DNA of 57,861 nt, from IMG/VR virus record IMGVR_UViG_3300020147_000011, positions 1 to 57,861 of that record; one strand, given 5' to 3'. This DNA is from a virus. Position 1 is the stretch's first letter. Every line of letters begins with the position of its first letter. Positions 47,087-55,687 of this stretch are shown here, one piece after another. Made by a program: the position numbers and the translations under genes. The notes under the pieces were generated by a model, which was given only the letters and a program-made list of their open reading frames with translations, ran no database searches and was not told the DNA's origin.

Positions 47087-49771
47087 CTACGGCGGCAAGT
47101 TCTGATTAGTCCGTAGCGTCACCGTCACCTGTGGGCTGTCGCTGGGTGTGTTGGCGGAGAATATTGGCGCTGCATTAAACCCACCAAAGACGGCCCCCGC
47201 TGAGGGAGCCGTGAGCGTGTCACCAACCTGAGTTCCTGTTGCGCCGGATGGCGTCAACGTGCGCGTTCCGCCACCGGCAGACGCTGGAAGCTTCATATTT
47301 ATCATTCCGCCTGAACTCGTTGCCGTGCCGAAATCCACCTGAACGTTGTCCGTGCGCAGCATCTTGATCTGGCCGAACTGGGTGATCGACCAGTTTAAGG
47401 AGCCCGTGTTAGTGTACGGCACGTTGTTGGTGAACGTAAAGGTGTCCAGTTCACCCCACATCGTAGGGACGTTTGTTGAAACCGTCGTGCCTGCTGCGCC
47501 GCCTGTATAGGTAAGGTTTGCACAAGAGAACATCGGCGATTGAGCTGCGCATCCACCGAAAAGGGTAATGCTATTTACGCCTGTTGGGTTCGTTATAGTG
47601 AGTTTTGGCGCTGGATGTGGTGTGACGCCGAGGCCGTTTGTTGTCCATGCTCCCGTTGGAAAGCCGCCCGCCTCGCTGGTTTGAACATAGGTGTTCACCA
47701 AATCTTGCGTCACATCTACGACTTTGAACGAACGTCCCGCTTGGGCAGTCGTGCCGCCGCCTCCGCTACCCGCCCAGAACATATATTTGCCCGGAACGAT
47801 GTACCGGGTCTGCGTCTCGAACGCTCCCACAGCGCCGGTGCTAATGGCATTCGGGATCGTGATGACTCCGCCTGACATGGTCCACAAAGTCGCAGGAGCG
47901 GTATCGCCAGCGCGTGTGACGACGCCCGGCGATGATACGCTGCAATTGGTGCAAATGGTTTCGTCCGAGGCGCCATAGGAATCTGTCCCGATCTTGAATA
48001 TAGCGTCAGTCGAAATACAGCCAGGACACGAAATCGGAGAGTTGGTGAGGGTTAGCTTTTTAGGGCTGCCTTGCCATGACCGAATGCTTGTCCCGCTTAG
48101 ATTGATTTCGTCCATAGACGAGCTTTGGACGTGAACTCGTCCTACCAATCCTCCGGTTATATTCCATTTTCCGACGAGCTTATCTGTCTCGATGGTGCAG
48201 GTAGATGCGTCAACGTTGATCCAGTTGTGCGTTTCGTTCTGCGTCGGGGCGACGCAGTTAACCCCGGCCATCTTTATATTTTCAAAGGTGACACTCCGGC
48301 CGTTAAAATATGTCTGGCCTGGGATGTCCAAGGTGAAGTCTTTGAAGACAGCAGTTTGCTCCCACAGCGGGTCCAGCGCATAGAGCGTAGCAGGCCCGCC
48401 GGGATCGACTTCAAAGAGGTTGCCGGTGTTGTACTGCGGCCAAGCCGCCTTATAGGAGTTTGCCAGTGGTGTATCGAAGCATACCTGATGCGTGCCGGAG
48501 TTTGTGCTGGCGACGGTCTTAAATTCGAACCAATGGTTATTGCTGGGGAAACCATAGGGCCCAGCCCAATAAGCCTGCAACACATAGCCGGTCATCATGA
48601 CCTTAGAGCCGACTGGTGTCAGCGACGTTCGATCGCCGCCGCCAGTGCCGCCGCTGGTATAGGAACCATCGTAGTCGCTCTGGAAGATATCAATCTGCGT
48701 ACCGTTTATAACCTTGATCCAACGCAGGCCGTTTGTCCGCTGAGCGAGCAAGCCGCGCGATGTGATGCCGGTCAAGTAAAGCGTGTCGCCAGATGTCAGG
48801 CCCGCCGTGGAATTAAGCGTGACTCGCGGTTGGCCGTTGCCTTGGAACTGCCTGCTACTGACGGTAGAGAGCGGAGGCACGTCGAGTTGATAGGTCCCAG
48901 TGCCGCCTGCTGAACCGGTCAACTGGGACTGGATCGAGACCGCGTTACCTTGAAGGCCGCCACCATTTGGGTACACCCACATACCGACAGCGAGGGCGCC
49001 ATCCTGAACAGCCGAGACGGTCATGACGCCTGTGGTAGCGACACTGGCGGTAAATGATGCTGGCTTGGTCACGACGGTCTGGGATGAGAATGTGGCGGAG
49101 ACGCTTAACGCATACGTGCCAGTTCCTCCGACACCGGTCGTCCCGGCGGTGCCGTAAGGCTGGATTGTGTTGAACGACCCCGTGCTACTGTCTTGGTTTC
49201 CGATGATAGCGCCGGGGAGGATGGTCCCTGACGCCACCGCCGTCACTGTCATTGTGGTCGTGGATGACGACGCTGTGAATGTTGCACGAGCAGGAAGGTT
49301 GTTGCCAATCGCGGATACGGTGACCGCTGATGCAGTCTTGATGATAACGCAACTATCACCAGCATTCGCGTCGTCGGTGCGGAGGCTGTGCGCGTTGTCT
49401 TGAACCTGCCCACGTCCTCCTATCATGAGGGCTCCAGACGCGCGCTTGATTGAGGTTGTCGCTGCGCCGGTCCCAGCAACGACCAGATCGGCTACACCTC
49501 CAAATATGAGTTGATTGTCCCCCGAACCGGCCGGATTAATCAGACACGTTCCAGCAGGAAGGTTTAACTGGACCGGAGCCGTGCCTTGAAAGGCCGCCTT
49601 GAACGCGAGGAATGCTGCCGTGTCATCGGTCACTCCATCGCAGACTCCACCGTAGGTGGAGAGGCTTACCTGAACGCGATTGTCGGCGCCTAGACCTCCC
49701 AACGTACCCACCGCCGCATAGACACTGCCGTGCAGCAACAGCAGCATAAGAGCAGCGACAACATTTCTCAT
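47087..49771 (-). CDS. large tailspike with parallel beta-helix and Sec signal
   Basis: An 894-residue protein. Residues 1-19 (MRNVVAALMLLLLHGSVYA) are a Sec signal peptide with an AxA-like cleavage site. STYGGVCDGVTDDTAAFLAFKAAFQ is the start of a pectate-lyase-3/beta-helix spike domain, followed by long Gly/Thr/Ser/Val-rich beta sequence. Spikes of this class bind and often depolymerise host polysaccharide. A signal peptide on a virion protein is unusual. The ATG overlaps the stop of the lectin-like gene by one base. Confidence 0.8.
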   Translation of the reverse strand: MRNVVAALMLLLLHGSVYAAVGTLGGLGADNRVQVSLSTYGGVCDGVTDDTAAFLAFKAAFQGTAPVQLNLPAGTCLINPAGSGDNQLIFGGVADLVVAGTGAATTSIKRASGALMIGGRGQVQDNAHSLRTDDANAGDSCVIIKTASAVTVSAIGNNLPARATFTASSSTTTMTVTAVASGTILPGAIIGNQDSSTGSFNTIQPYGTAGTTGVGGTGTYALSVSATFSSQTVVTKPASFTASVATTGVMTVSAVQDGALAVGMWVYPNGGGLQGNAVSIQSQLTGSAGGTGTYQLDVPPLSTVSSRQFQGNGQPRVTLNSTAGLTSGDTLYLTGITSRGLLAQRTNGLRWIKVINGTQIDIFQSDYDGSYTSGGTGGGDRTSLTPVGSKVMMTGYVLQAYWAGPYGFPSNNHWFEFKTVASTNSGTHQVCFDTPLANSYKAAWPQYNTGNLFEVDPGGPATLYALDPLWEQTAVFKDFTLDIPGQTYFNGRSVTFENIKMAGVNCVAPTQNETHNWINVDASTCTIETDKLVGKWNITGGLVGRVHVQSSSMDEINLSGTSIRSWQGSPKKLTLTNSPISCPGCISTDAIFKIGTDSYGASDETICTNCSVSSPGVVTRAGDTAPATLWTMSGGVITIPNAISTGAVGAFETQTRYIVPGKYMFWAGSGGGGTTAQAGRSFKVVDVTQDLVNTYVQTSEAGGFPTGAWTTNGLGVTPHPAPKLTITNPTGVNSITLFGGCAAQSPMFSCANLTYTGGAAGTTVSTNVPTMWGELDTFTFTNNVPYTNTGSLNWSITQFGQIKMLRTDNVQVDFGTATSSGGMINMKLPASAGGGTRTLTPSGATGTQVGDTLTAPSAGAVFGGFNAAPIFSANTPSDSPQVTVTLRTNQNLPP

Positions 49772-50592
49772 TACAGCATTCCCGCCCAGCTAAGACCCGC
49801 GCCACTGTTGTAAAGAGAAGTTACATCGCCGGCAGAAAGAATACGCCCTTTCCAAAATCCGCACTGGTCAAAGCGATAACCCGTCGCAACACCGGCGCCG
49901 CCGAAAGCGCCTCTACCAATAGATATTTCATTTGTCGTGGACTGAACAGCGTTTGTAGCAGTGGCCGTTCCTACTGATGCCCCATTCTTATAGAGGGTCA
50001 GACCCTTTGTGGCGCTGTCGTATGTAGCAACTAGATGCACCCATACATTGTTTGTAATAGACGCGGAGTCATCTGCGTTGGTAACGTTTGATGAACTGTC
50101 GTAGTGGAAGAACGACCATTTATTAGACCCAGAAAAACGTGATCCTAGAGACCATTCTGCATTTCCAAATCCTGAAGTACCCTTGCCAAACGCCACCGAT
50201 CCAGGACTTCCGGGACTGTAAATCCACATCTGCACGGAGAATGAGCCGCCAGCCGTGACAATGTTAGAGTTGCTTGCGGCAGTGAGATAAGCGCTACCGG
50301 GAAGAGCGAGGTAGTTGCCAACCAAAGCAGGCGCGGTATTTGTCGACGTTGGACTGCCAGTCGCTGTGAGCGTGGTAGCGCTGGCAGTGTCGTCTGTCCA
50401 CGAGCCTGTTTCGAACGACCAGAAGCCAGTGCAGCTGGTTTGCAGGCCGAGCCCACCACCACCAGTCGAGTGGACGGTCCCTGGCCCCGGTCCCATACCA
50501 CCCTGGGCCCTCGCCTTATCAGGCCGGATGATGGCCGGGATTGCCGGGACGAAAAGCCCGGCGGCTGTTTTCAAAAACCGGCGGCGGTCCAT
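49771..50592 (-). CDS. LamG/concanavalin-like lectin protein with Tat-type signal
   Basis: A 273-residue protein. It starts MDRRRFLKTAAGLFVPAIPA, a twin-arginine motif (RRRFLK) with a hydrophobic stretch, and ARA near residue 28 as cleavage site. A Gly-rich linker leads to a LamG-like domain: GGSFSVQMWIYSPGSPGS, NNVWVHLVATYDSATKGLTLYKNGASVG, EISIGRG, DQCGFWKGRILSAGDVTSLYN. LamG domains bind sugars. It sits in one operon with two other exported fibre-like proteins. Confidence 0.8.
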   Translation of the reverse strand: MDRRRFLKTAAGLFVPAIPAIIRPDKARAQGGMGPGPGTVHSTGGGGLGLQTSCTGFWSFETGSWTDDTASATTLTATGSPTSTNTAPALVGNYLALPGSAYLTAASNSNIVTAGGSFSVQMWIYSPGSPGSVAFGKGTSGFGNAEWSLGSRFSGSNKWSFFHYDSSSNVTNADDSASITNNVWVHLVATYDSATKGLTLYKNGASVGTATATNAVQSTTNEISIGRGAFGGAGVATGYRFDQCGFWKGRILSAGDVTSLYNSGAGLSWAGML

Positions 50593-51953
50593 CAGCGTGC
50601 CACCCGCCAGTTGAGCGTGATGGCGCCGGGCGTGATCGAGCCCGACGTATTATTGCATACCTTGAAATTCACGTTGTTCGCTGACGGATAGGCGATGATC
50701 GTCAGCATGCCGGCGACCAACGGAACATAGCCGGTGACTGCTGTCGGATCGCCATTGAAGCCCCACCAGATGACGTCCGTCGTGGCCGTGTTGGTCGCGG
50801 TAGTCGTGACCACCGTTGCGCAGGTGGCCGAGGATATCGCGCTCGTGCCGAGGGCTGAGGTCCCGCTGGCCACCGTCGTGCTCAAGCCGCCGGCTGCCGA
50901 CAGGTTGGCTGCGGCAGCCGTCGCGACGCCAGTACCCGGCGTGGTCGAGCAGAGCGCCGTGCCGTTGCTGAGATCGGCGCAGGCAGCCTGAGATACGACG
51001 CCGGAGCCGTTGCCCTTCAGTGCTCCGCTAATCGTGCCTGCGCCGCCCCTGGCCGCAGCAAGCGTGCCCGCAGAGAAGGTCGAGGCGTCCATGCCGAAAT
51101 CGGGGACGACGACATAGTTCGTGCCGTCTGAAACGATCCCGGCGCAATTCGGCCGCGCCGCGCTGCCGGCGGGGAGGACGAACGTGGAGGCGCCGCCGAT
51201 CGTCGAGGTCGTCGGCGTGATGGTCTGTGCGCCAGCCCCGATGTTGCAGGCGGTCGCGTACCACCCGCTCGTGAAGCTTCCGGTACCCGCCTGGGCAATC
51301 GTCGGCGCCTGTGGCGCGGCATTGCTGAGGTAGATGATCTTGGTGAGGTCAGTGCCCTGGAAGGCGTAGTTCGTGCCGGTCTGCACGCTGGGCACAGCGG
51401 AGGCCGCCCCACCGCCCGTCAGCGTGGCGCACGCCAGCCCGGAGCCGTTGACATAGACGAGCGCATGCGTCCCGTCATTGGCGCATGCAGGAACGGCTAC
51501 GTTCTGCATATCCGCCGTCGATCCGGTCGGATTGATCCAGATCGAGTTGGCGATACCCTGCGGCAGCTGCGCAAGCGTCGCGCGGCCCGTCACGCTGGAC
51601 ATTGCCGGCGTACAAGCAGCTTGGGACGCGGCAGTGATCAAGCCCTTGGCGTTGACGGTGATGCTGGTGCACTGCGTCGCGCTGCCGAACGATCCGACGT
51701 TGCTGTTGACCGTCGCAAGGGTGTGGGTACCCGTGCCGTTGGCCGTGAGATCGCCTGAAGCGAGGCTGTAAACATATGCCGCTATCTGAGCCGCCGAAGG
51801 CCGCACGGCAGGATTGGCGCCTTGATAGGACGGAAACAAGTCGGCACCGATAACGGAACCACGGCCGGCACCAAGATTATTGATGGTCTGCGCGACCGCG
51901 GCCGACGCAAACAGTGTCAGCGCAATCAATACCCCTGCGAAATGCTTCTTCAT
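50592..51953 (-). CDS. fibre protein with Sec signal peptide
   Basis: A 453-residue protein. MKKHFAGVLIALTLFASAAV ending AQ is a standard Sec signal peptide. LGAGRGSVIGADLFPSYQGANPAVRPSAAQIAAYV is a block seen in rhizobial prophage fibres. The remainder is Ala/Gly/Thr/Ser-rich beta sequence. Start at 51953 is chosen because the signal begins there; the longer ORF runs over the preceding gene. It overlaps the lectin-like gene by one base. Confidence 0.75.
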   Translation of the reverse strand: MKKHFAGVLIALTLFASAAVAQTINNLGAGRGSVIGADLFPSYQGANPAVRPSAAQIAAYVYSLASGDLTANGTGTHTLATVNSNVGSFGSATQCTSITVNAKGLITAASQAACTPAMSSVTGRATLAQLPQGIANSIWINPTGSTADMQNVAVPACANDGTHALVYVNGSGLACATLTGGGAASAVPSVQTGTNYAFQGTDLTKIIYLSNAAPQAPTIAQAGTGSFTSGWYATACNIGAGAQTITPTTSTIGGASTFVLPAGSAARPNCAGIVSDGTNYVVVPDFGMDASTFSAGTLAAARGGAGTISGALKGNGSGVVSQAACADLSNGTALCSTTPGTGVATAAAANLSAAGGLSTTVASGTSALGTSAISSATCATVVTTTATNTATTDVIWWGFNGDPTAVTGYVPLVAGMLTIIAYPSANNVNFKVCNNTSGSITPGAITLNWRVAR

Positions 51954-51954
51954 G

Positions 51955-52140
51955 TCATTGCACCAAAATAGGTTGACCGGTGTCCGCCAGGATCGGCTGC
52001 CCGGTGTCAGCCAGGAGTTCATCGCTGCCACCCCCTCCCCCGCTCGCCGCCTCGACATCGGCCTGGGTGAGTTCGTCGGTCAGCTGGCGGACCAGGCGCG
52101 TGGTGATCGGCTGCATGAGCGGCCGGAAAAGATTAACCAC
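51955..52140 (-). CDS. small protein with a short terminal repeat
   Basis: A 61-residue protein, LFRPLMQPITTRLVRQLTDELTQADVEAA, a Gly/Ser stretch, then ADTGQPIL twice. It overlaps the gene before it by eight bases and ends two bases before the fibre start. Possibly a fibre chaperone or attachment peptide. Confidence 0.55.
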   Translation of the reverse strand: MVNLFRPLMQPITTRLVRQLTDELTQADVEAASGGGGGSDELLADTGQPILADTGQPILVQ

Positions 52141-52408
52141 TGAACACCCCGCATGCCGCCGCTCCGGCGGAACGGCTGAAGCGATACGTGCCGGCGCCGA
52201 CGATGACGAGGCTCGATCTGCTGCCGGTCAGGGTCGCGACCGTAAAATATTCGCCGGCGTCATCCTTGAGCTGGATCTCGACCCTGGCGTTGCCGACGCC
52301 CGGTCCCGCCGCATCCTTCAGGCAGACGGTGAGTGTCGATCCATCAGCGACCGTCACGTCGCTCGAACTTGCAGCCGTGGTACCGACCGCTAGGATTTCC
52401 GTGGCCAT
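52133..52408 (-). CDS. small Ig-like virion protein
   Basis: A 91-residue beta-rich protein (STLTVCLKDAAGPGVGNARVEIQLKDDAGEYFTVATLTGS, VIVGAGTYRFSRSA). The pattern of an Ig- or Big-like domain suggests a capsid decoration or fibre part. It lies between the decoration-like gene 52499-52876 and the fibre genes. Confidence 0.65.
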   Translation of the reverse strand: MATEILAVGTTAASSSDVTVADGSTLTVCLKDAAGPGVGNARVEIQLKDDAGEYFTVATLTGSRSSLVIVGAGTYRFSRSAGAAACGVFSG

Positions 52409-52498
52409 CGATCAGGTCCCGCTTCTAGATGAAGAACTGAAGGCGCTTGAAGCGCGCAGCCCGCGCCAGGTCGGCGCAGGCTGGCGTTGTCCGTCGAC

Positions 52499-52876
52499 CT
52501 ACCTGGCGTCGTCGACCACGATATGGAACGCGCCGCTCTTGGCGTTGCCGCCTTGCGCGATCACGATCTTCACGCGGTCGCGGCCGAGCGCGATGCGGTC
52601 GTTGACGGCGACGCCGCCGGCCGCATACAGCGCCGCGACACCGACGGTCGAATGCGTCGCCTGGCGCGGGGCCTTCACAGCGGCCGCGTTGACGTCGCTC
52701 TGGGTCCAGATGTTCTCGCCGGTCGCTTCCGCCGTGATCGCGAAATCGACGCCGTCGGCAAAGTCGGTCTTGATGTAATGGATCTCGTGGATATAGCCCG
52801 AGATGTAGGGCGAATAGGCGGTCGCGCTGCCGTCAGCAGCGGTGGTGACCGAAACCGGGAACCTGCGCAGAGCCAT
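52499..52876 (-). CDS. conserved virion protein
   Basis: A 125-residue protein: MALRRFPVSVTTAADGSATAYSPYISGYIHEIHYIKTDFADGVDF, WTQSDVNAAAV, GRDRVKIVIAQGGNAKSGAFHIVVDD. A widespread phage beta-sandwich protein next to capsid genes; probably decoration or minor capsid. GAAAGG lies ahead of the ATG at 52876, after terminator copy C. Confidence 0.7.
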   Translation of the reverse strand: MALRRFPVSVTTAADGSATAYSPYISGYIHEIHYIKTDFADGVDFAITAEATGENIWTQSDVNAAAVKAPRQATHSTVGVAALYAAGGVAVNDRIALGRDRVKIVIAQGGNAKSGAFHIVVDDAR

Positions 52877-52904
52877 GGGTTTACCTTTCGTTATGGAGGA
52901 ATAG

Positions 52905-52956
52905 CCCTCTACCCCTGTTGACGAAAAAGCCCGGCGCATCGCTGCACCGGGCCACG
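52905..52956 (-). terminator. terminator with GGGGTAGAGGG element (copy C)
   Basis: GCCCGG and CCGGGC arms with an inner GCA/TGC stem around a GCGA tetraloop; TTTTT on the minus strand, then eight bases and GGGGTAGAGGG (52905-52915). Confidence 0.7.
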
Positions 52957-52981
52957 CGGCCTCACGCGAAGTGGAAGACGA

Positions 52982-53311
52982 TTATTCCTTTGGCGGCTCG
53001 GAGCCTTCGGATTCCGGCAAAGGGATGTTCGAGATCTGGCTCAGATTGTCGCGCGCCTCCTTGGCGGCGGCGGCGACATCCTTGGCGAAGGCGGAGTATT
53101 TCCTCGCCACATCCGCCTGCTCGGCGTAGGCCGCCTCGAGTTCGGCCGCCGCCGCATCGGCTTCGGCGTCGGCCTGCTTCATCAGATTGCCGGCCGCGTT
53201 CGCCAGCCGCTGAATTCCGCGCATCCTGTCATCCTTTTCGTTTTCGCGGCCGGACAGCTCGGCGATGGCTTGACCGAGATGGCGGTCAAGCCGCTCGCCG
53301 GCCGGCGTCAC
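52982..53311 (-). CDS. coiled-coil virion-region protein
   Basis: A 109-residue protein that is helical almost throughout (LDRHLGQAIAELSGRENEKDD, AEADAAAAELEAAYAEQADVARKYSAFAKDVAAAAKEA) and ends in a Pro/Glu-rich tail. Possible scaffold. It overlaps the upstream gene by four bases. Confidence 0.6.
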   Translation of the reverse strand: MTPAGERLDRHLGQAIAELSGRENEKDDRMRGIQRLANAAGNLMKQADAEADAAAAELEAAYAEQADVARKYSAFAKDVAAAAKEARDNLSQISNIPLPESEGSEPPKE

Positions 53312-53709
53312 GTAGGGGCGGCGGGTGTCTTGTCACCCTCGAGTGCCGGCTTCTGCTCGCCATCACCGGCCTTGTTGGCGTCTGCTTCCGGCTGCAACGC
53401 GGCGTCGTTCGTCTTCTGCTGATCGCCGAGCCCGAGCACGTCGGTCTGCAGCAGCAAGGGATCGCGATCGACATTGCCTTCGTCGGACGACCGCGCGGGC
53501 TTCTGTTCGCCATCCGGCTTGCCGGCGTGCGCGGCCATCTCATTGGTGGCGGCGCCGCCGGCGATGGTCTCCGGCTTTCCCTCGCCGTCGATCGCGACCT
53601 TGACGCCGCTCCTGTGGCGCAGGATACCATCCTCGCCCTTGGCACAATCGTCCGGATCCGCCTGGGTACCGTCCATCAGACGATACATGTTTCCGATCTT
53701 CATGATCAC
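53308..53709 (-). CDS. small virion-region protein, second member of the MQDTWYVLEDG family
   Basis: A 133-residue protein. MYRLMDGTQADPDDCAKGEDGILRHRSGVKVAI shares the layout of the portal-side protein (Y.L.DG..DP then a SGV.VA ending). The remainder is polar and probably disordered. It lies just after the capsid fusion gene and terminator copy D. The start could be two codons later; GGAGG precedes it. Confidence 0.7.
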   Translation of the reverse strand: MIMKIGNMYRLMDGTQADPDDCAKGEDGILRHRSGVKVAIDGEGKPETIAGGAATNEMAAHAGKPDGEQKPARSSDEGNVDRDPLLLQTDVLGLGDQQKTNDAALQPEADANKAGDGEQKPALEGDKTPAAPT

Positions 53710-53730
53710 TAGCCTCCTTCGAATGACCCA

Positions 53731-53779
53731 CCCCTTACCCTTGGAAACGAAAAAGCCCCCGACCGAAGCCGGGGGCTTT
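53731..53779 (-). terminator. terminator with AGGGTAAGGGG element (copy D)
   Basis: AAAGCCCCC (53752-53760) and GGGGGCTTT (53771-53779) with a TTCG-like inner loop; TTTTT follows on the minus strand, then eight bases and AGGGTAAGGGG (53731-53741). Confidence 0.7.
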
Positions 53780-53802
53780 CCAGTCTTGTGCGTCTCGCCG
53801 AA

Positions 53803-55674
53803 TTACCAGCTGGTGCCGTTCACCCAGGAAACCATACCGTCGCGTCGCATGGTCCAGCTGACGTCCATCAGCATGCGGACGCCGACGCTGGCGGTCTGCC
53901 ACAGCGAGCGGACCGGATCGGCTGTGGTGGGGCCGGTGCCGCTGACAATTTCGAGAGGAGTGGTATCCTCCATGTGAATAGTCGCCTGCTCCGACACATC
54001 GAAGTCCGGATCGCCGCCGGCGCCCGCGAAGTCCGAGGCGCGGATCGCGATCAGGCGACCGGCCGGCACGTTGGTCGACTCGATGAAGCTGACGCGATCC
54101 TTGATGCGCTGCATCCAGTTCGGGTCGCCCACCGGGCCGTCCATCAGCGACATGTTGAGGCCCTGCGTCGGGTTCATCAGCACCACGATGCCGTCCGCGG
54201 CGTTGGCGGTGTGGAACGGCGCCACCAGCGCCTTGATATCCTCCTTCACCGCCTGGTAGTCGCCGCCGGCAAATCCGACGCCGACCGCCGCCACGCCATT
54301 GAGGAGGCCCGCCGGCCGCGCGGTCGAGGCCGCGGTCGCGTCCAGCAGGATCGGATCGAGGATGGCCGCGGTGTCCTCGAGGATCGCCTGGCGAACGATG
54401 CCCTCGATCGCGGGCGTCGAGCGCTTGGCGAGCTCCTTGGAGAACGCGACGATCACGCCCATCTTCTTCGGGGTCAGGCTTGCGGAGGCGGTGGTGATCT
54501 TGCCGACGCGGATCGGCGCACCTTCGGCGACGAATCCGCCACCGGCTCCGCCGGCCGTGCGGCGCGGCATCGTCAGCGTGCCCCAGCGATCGAACGTCAG
54601 CGACAAACCACGGCCGAGCAGATCCGGGAAAATCGAATGCCCGGCCAGCGCCTCGATGAAGCCCAGATACGCAGTCTGCACCAGGTCGTCCGCCCAATGC
54701 GAGCCCGTGGTGGTGCCGATCGTCTGATCGGCCTTGGCGATGATGCCGACCGCCTCATGGCCTGGGTAGCGCGCTTCGAGCGCTTTCTCGATCGACATGC
54801 CACCGAAGTGCGCCGTGCCGCGAACGACCAGCGCCTTGACCAGCAGGTCCATGCCGTTCTTTTCCTGGTGACCCAGCGGCTTGCGCGCCTGGGCCGGAAC
54901 GGTCGGCGTATCGCGGACGGCGCCGGCGCCGATCTTCGCTTCCGCCGCCTTGAGCGTGGCAACCGTCTTCTCTTCGGCGTCGATTTGGCTGGTCAGTTCA
55001 CCGATCGCGGTTTCGTCCAGCGTGTCCGCGCCGGTCAGTTCGGACAGCTTGTCCTTCTTGGCAACGAGGGCCGTCTGCGCATCCTCGATGCGCTGGGAAA
55101 GGGTCTTCATGGTGATGGGTGCCTTTGTGGCAGGAGGTGATGCGGCATGCTCGCCGGTGTTGGACACGTCCTTTCGCCTCACTTCGGCATGCTCGCCAAA
55201 GGCCAGGGACATGGTTTCGGAAGAGATGTTGAGCTGCTTCGCCAGGGTCAGCGCCGACGGATTTGCCGGCACGGACACCAGCGATGTCTCCAGCAGCTCC
55301 TGCTTGGTGTAGCGCTGTGGTCCGTAGGGCCGATCCGGATTGATCGGCTCGGACTTGATCGGAATGAAGCCGACCGATACCGCGCGCAGCACGCCCTGCT
55401 CGACCAGGCTGATCAGCTCGTCGATGCGAGCGCTGGTGCCGCGGGCGGCAAGCTTCAGCTTCGCAACCAGCTTGTTGCCCTCGACGCGGACATCGGTCCA
55501 GGTGCCGATCGGAAAGCCGTTCGAATGACCGAACAGCGCGATGGGGTTCTTCTTGAAATTCGTCAGCACCCAGCCGGCGGCCATGATGATATCGCCGTAG
55601 CGGTCGACCGTCTCGTCGGACAGAACGAACTCGAGGCCGCCGTCGCTCGCGACGGTCTTGAAGATCATGTTCAT
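53803..55674 (-). CDS. fused prohead protease (S78) and HK97-type major capsid protein
   Basis: A 623-residue fusion. Residues 1-165 are the HK97 U35/S78 protease: LSDETVDRYGDIIMAAGW, the His of FGHSNGFPIG (His50), the Ser of VLRAVSVGF (Ser100), and ETSLVSVPANP. Residues 190-260 are a coiled-coil delta-like scaffold (LSQRIEDAQTALVAKKDKLSEL). Residues 275-623 are the HK97 capsid fold (GRGLSLTFDRWGTLTMPRR, IVAFSKELAKRSTPAIEGIVRQAI, ASVGVRMLMDVSW). Self-cleavage would release the capsid. An internal ATG at 55110 could give a separate capsid start. Confidence 0.9.
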   Translation of the reverse strand: MNMIFKTVASDGGLEFVLSDETVDRYGDIIMAAGWVLTNFKKNPIALFGHSNGFPIGTWTDVRVEGNKLVAKLKLAARGTSARIDELISLVEQGVLRAVSVGFIPIKSEPINPDRPYGPQRYTKQELLETSLVSVPANPSALTLAKQLNISSETMSLAFGEHAEVRRKDVSNTGEHAASPPATKAPITMKTLSQRIEDAQTALVAKKDKLSELTGADTLDETAIGELTSQIDAEEKTVATLKAAEAKIGAGAVRDTPTVPAQARKPLGHQEKNGMDLLVKALVVRGTAHFGGMSIEKALEARYPGHEAVGIIAKADQTIGTTTGSHWADDLVQTAYLGFIEALAGHSIFPDLLGRGLSLTFDRWGTLTMPRRTAGGAGGGFVAEGAPIRVGKITTASASLTPKKMGVIVAFSKELAKRSTPAIEGIVRQAILEDTAAILDPILLDATAASTARPAGLLNGVAAVGVGFAGGDYQAVKEDIKALVAPFHTANAADGIVVLMNPTQGLNMSLMDGPVGDPNWMQRIKDRVSFIESTNVPAGRLIAIRASDFAGAGGDPDFDVSEQATIHMEDTTPLEIVSGTGPTTADPVRSLWQTASVGVRMLMDVSWTMRRDGMVSWVNGTSW

Positions 55675-55687
55675 CGTCGTCTCTCCG

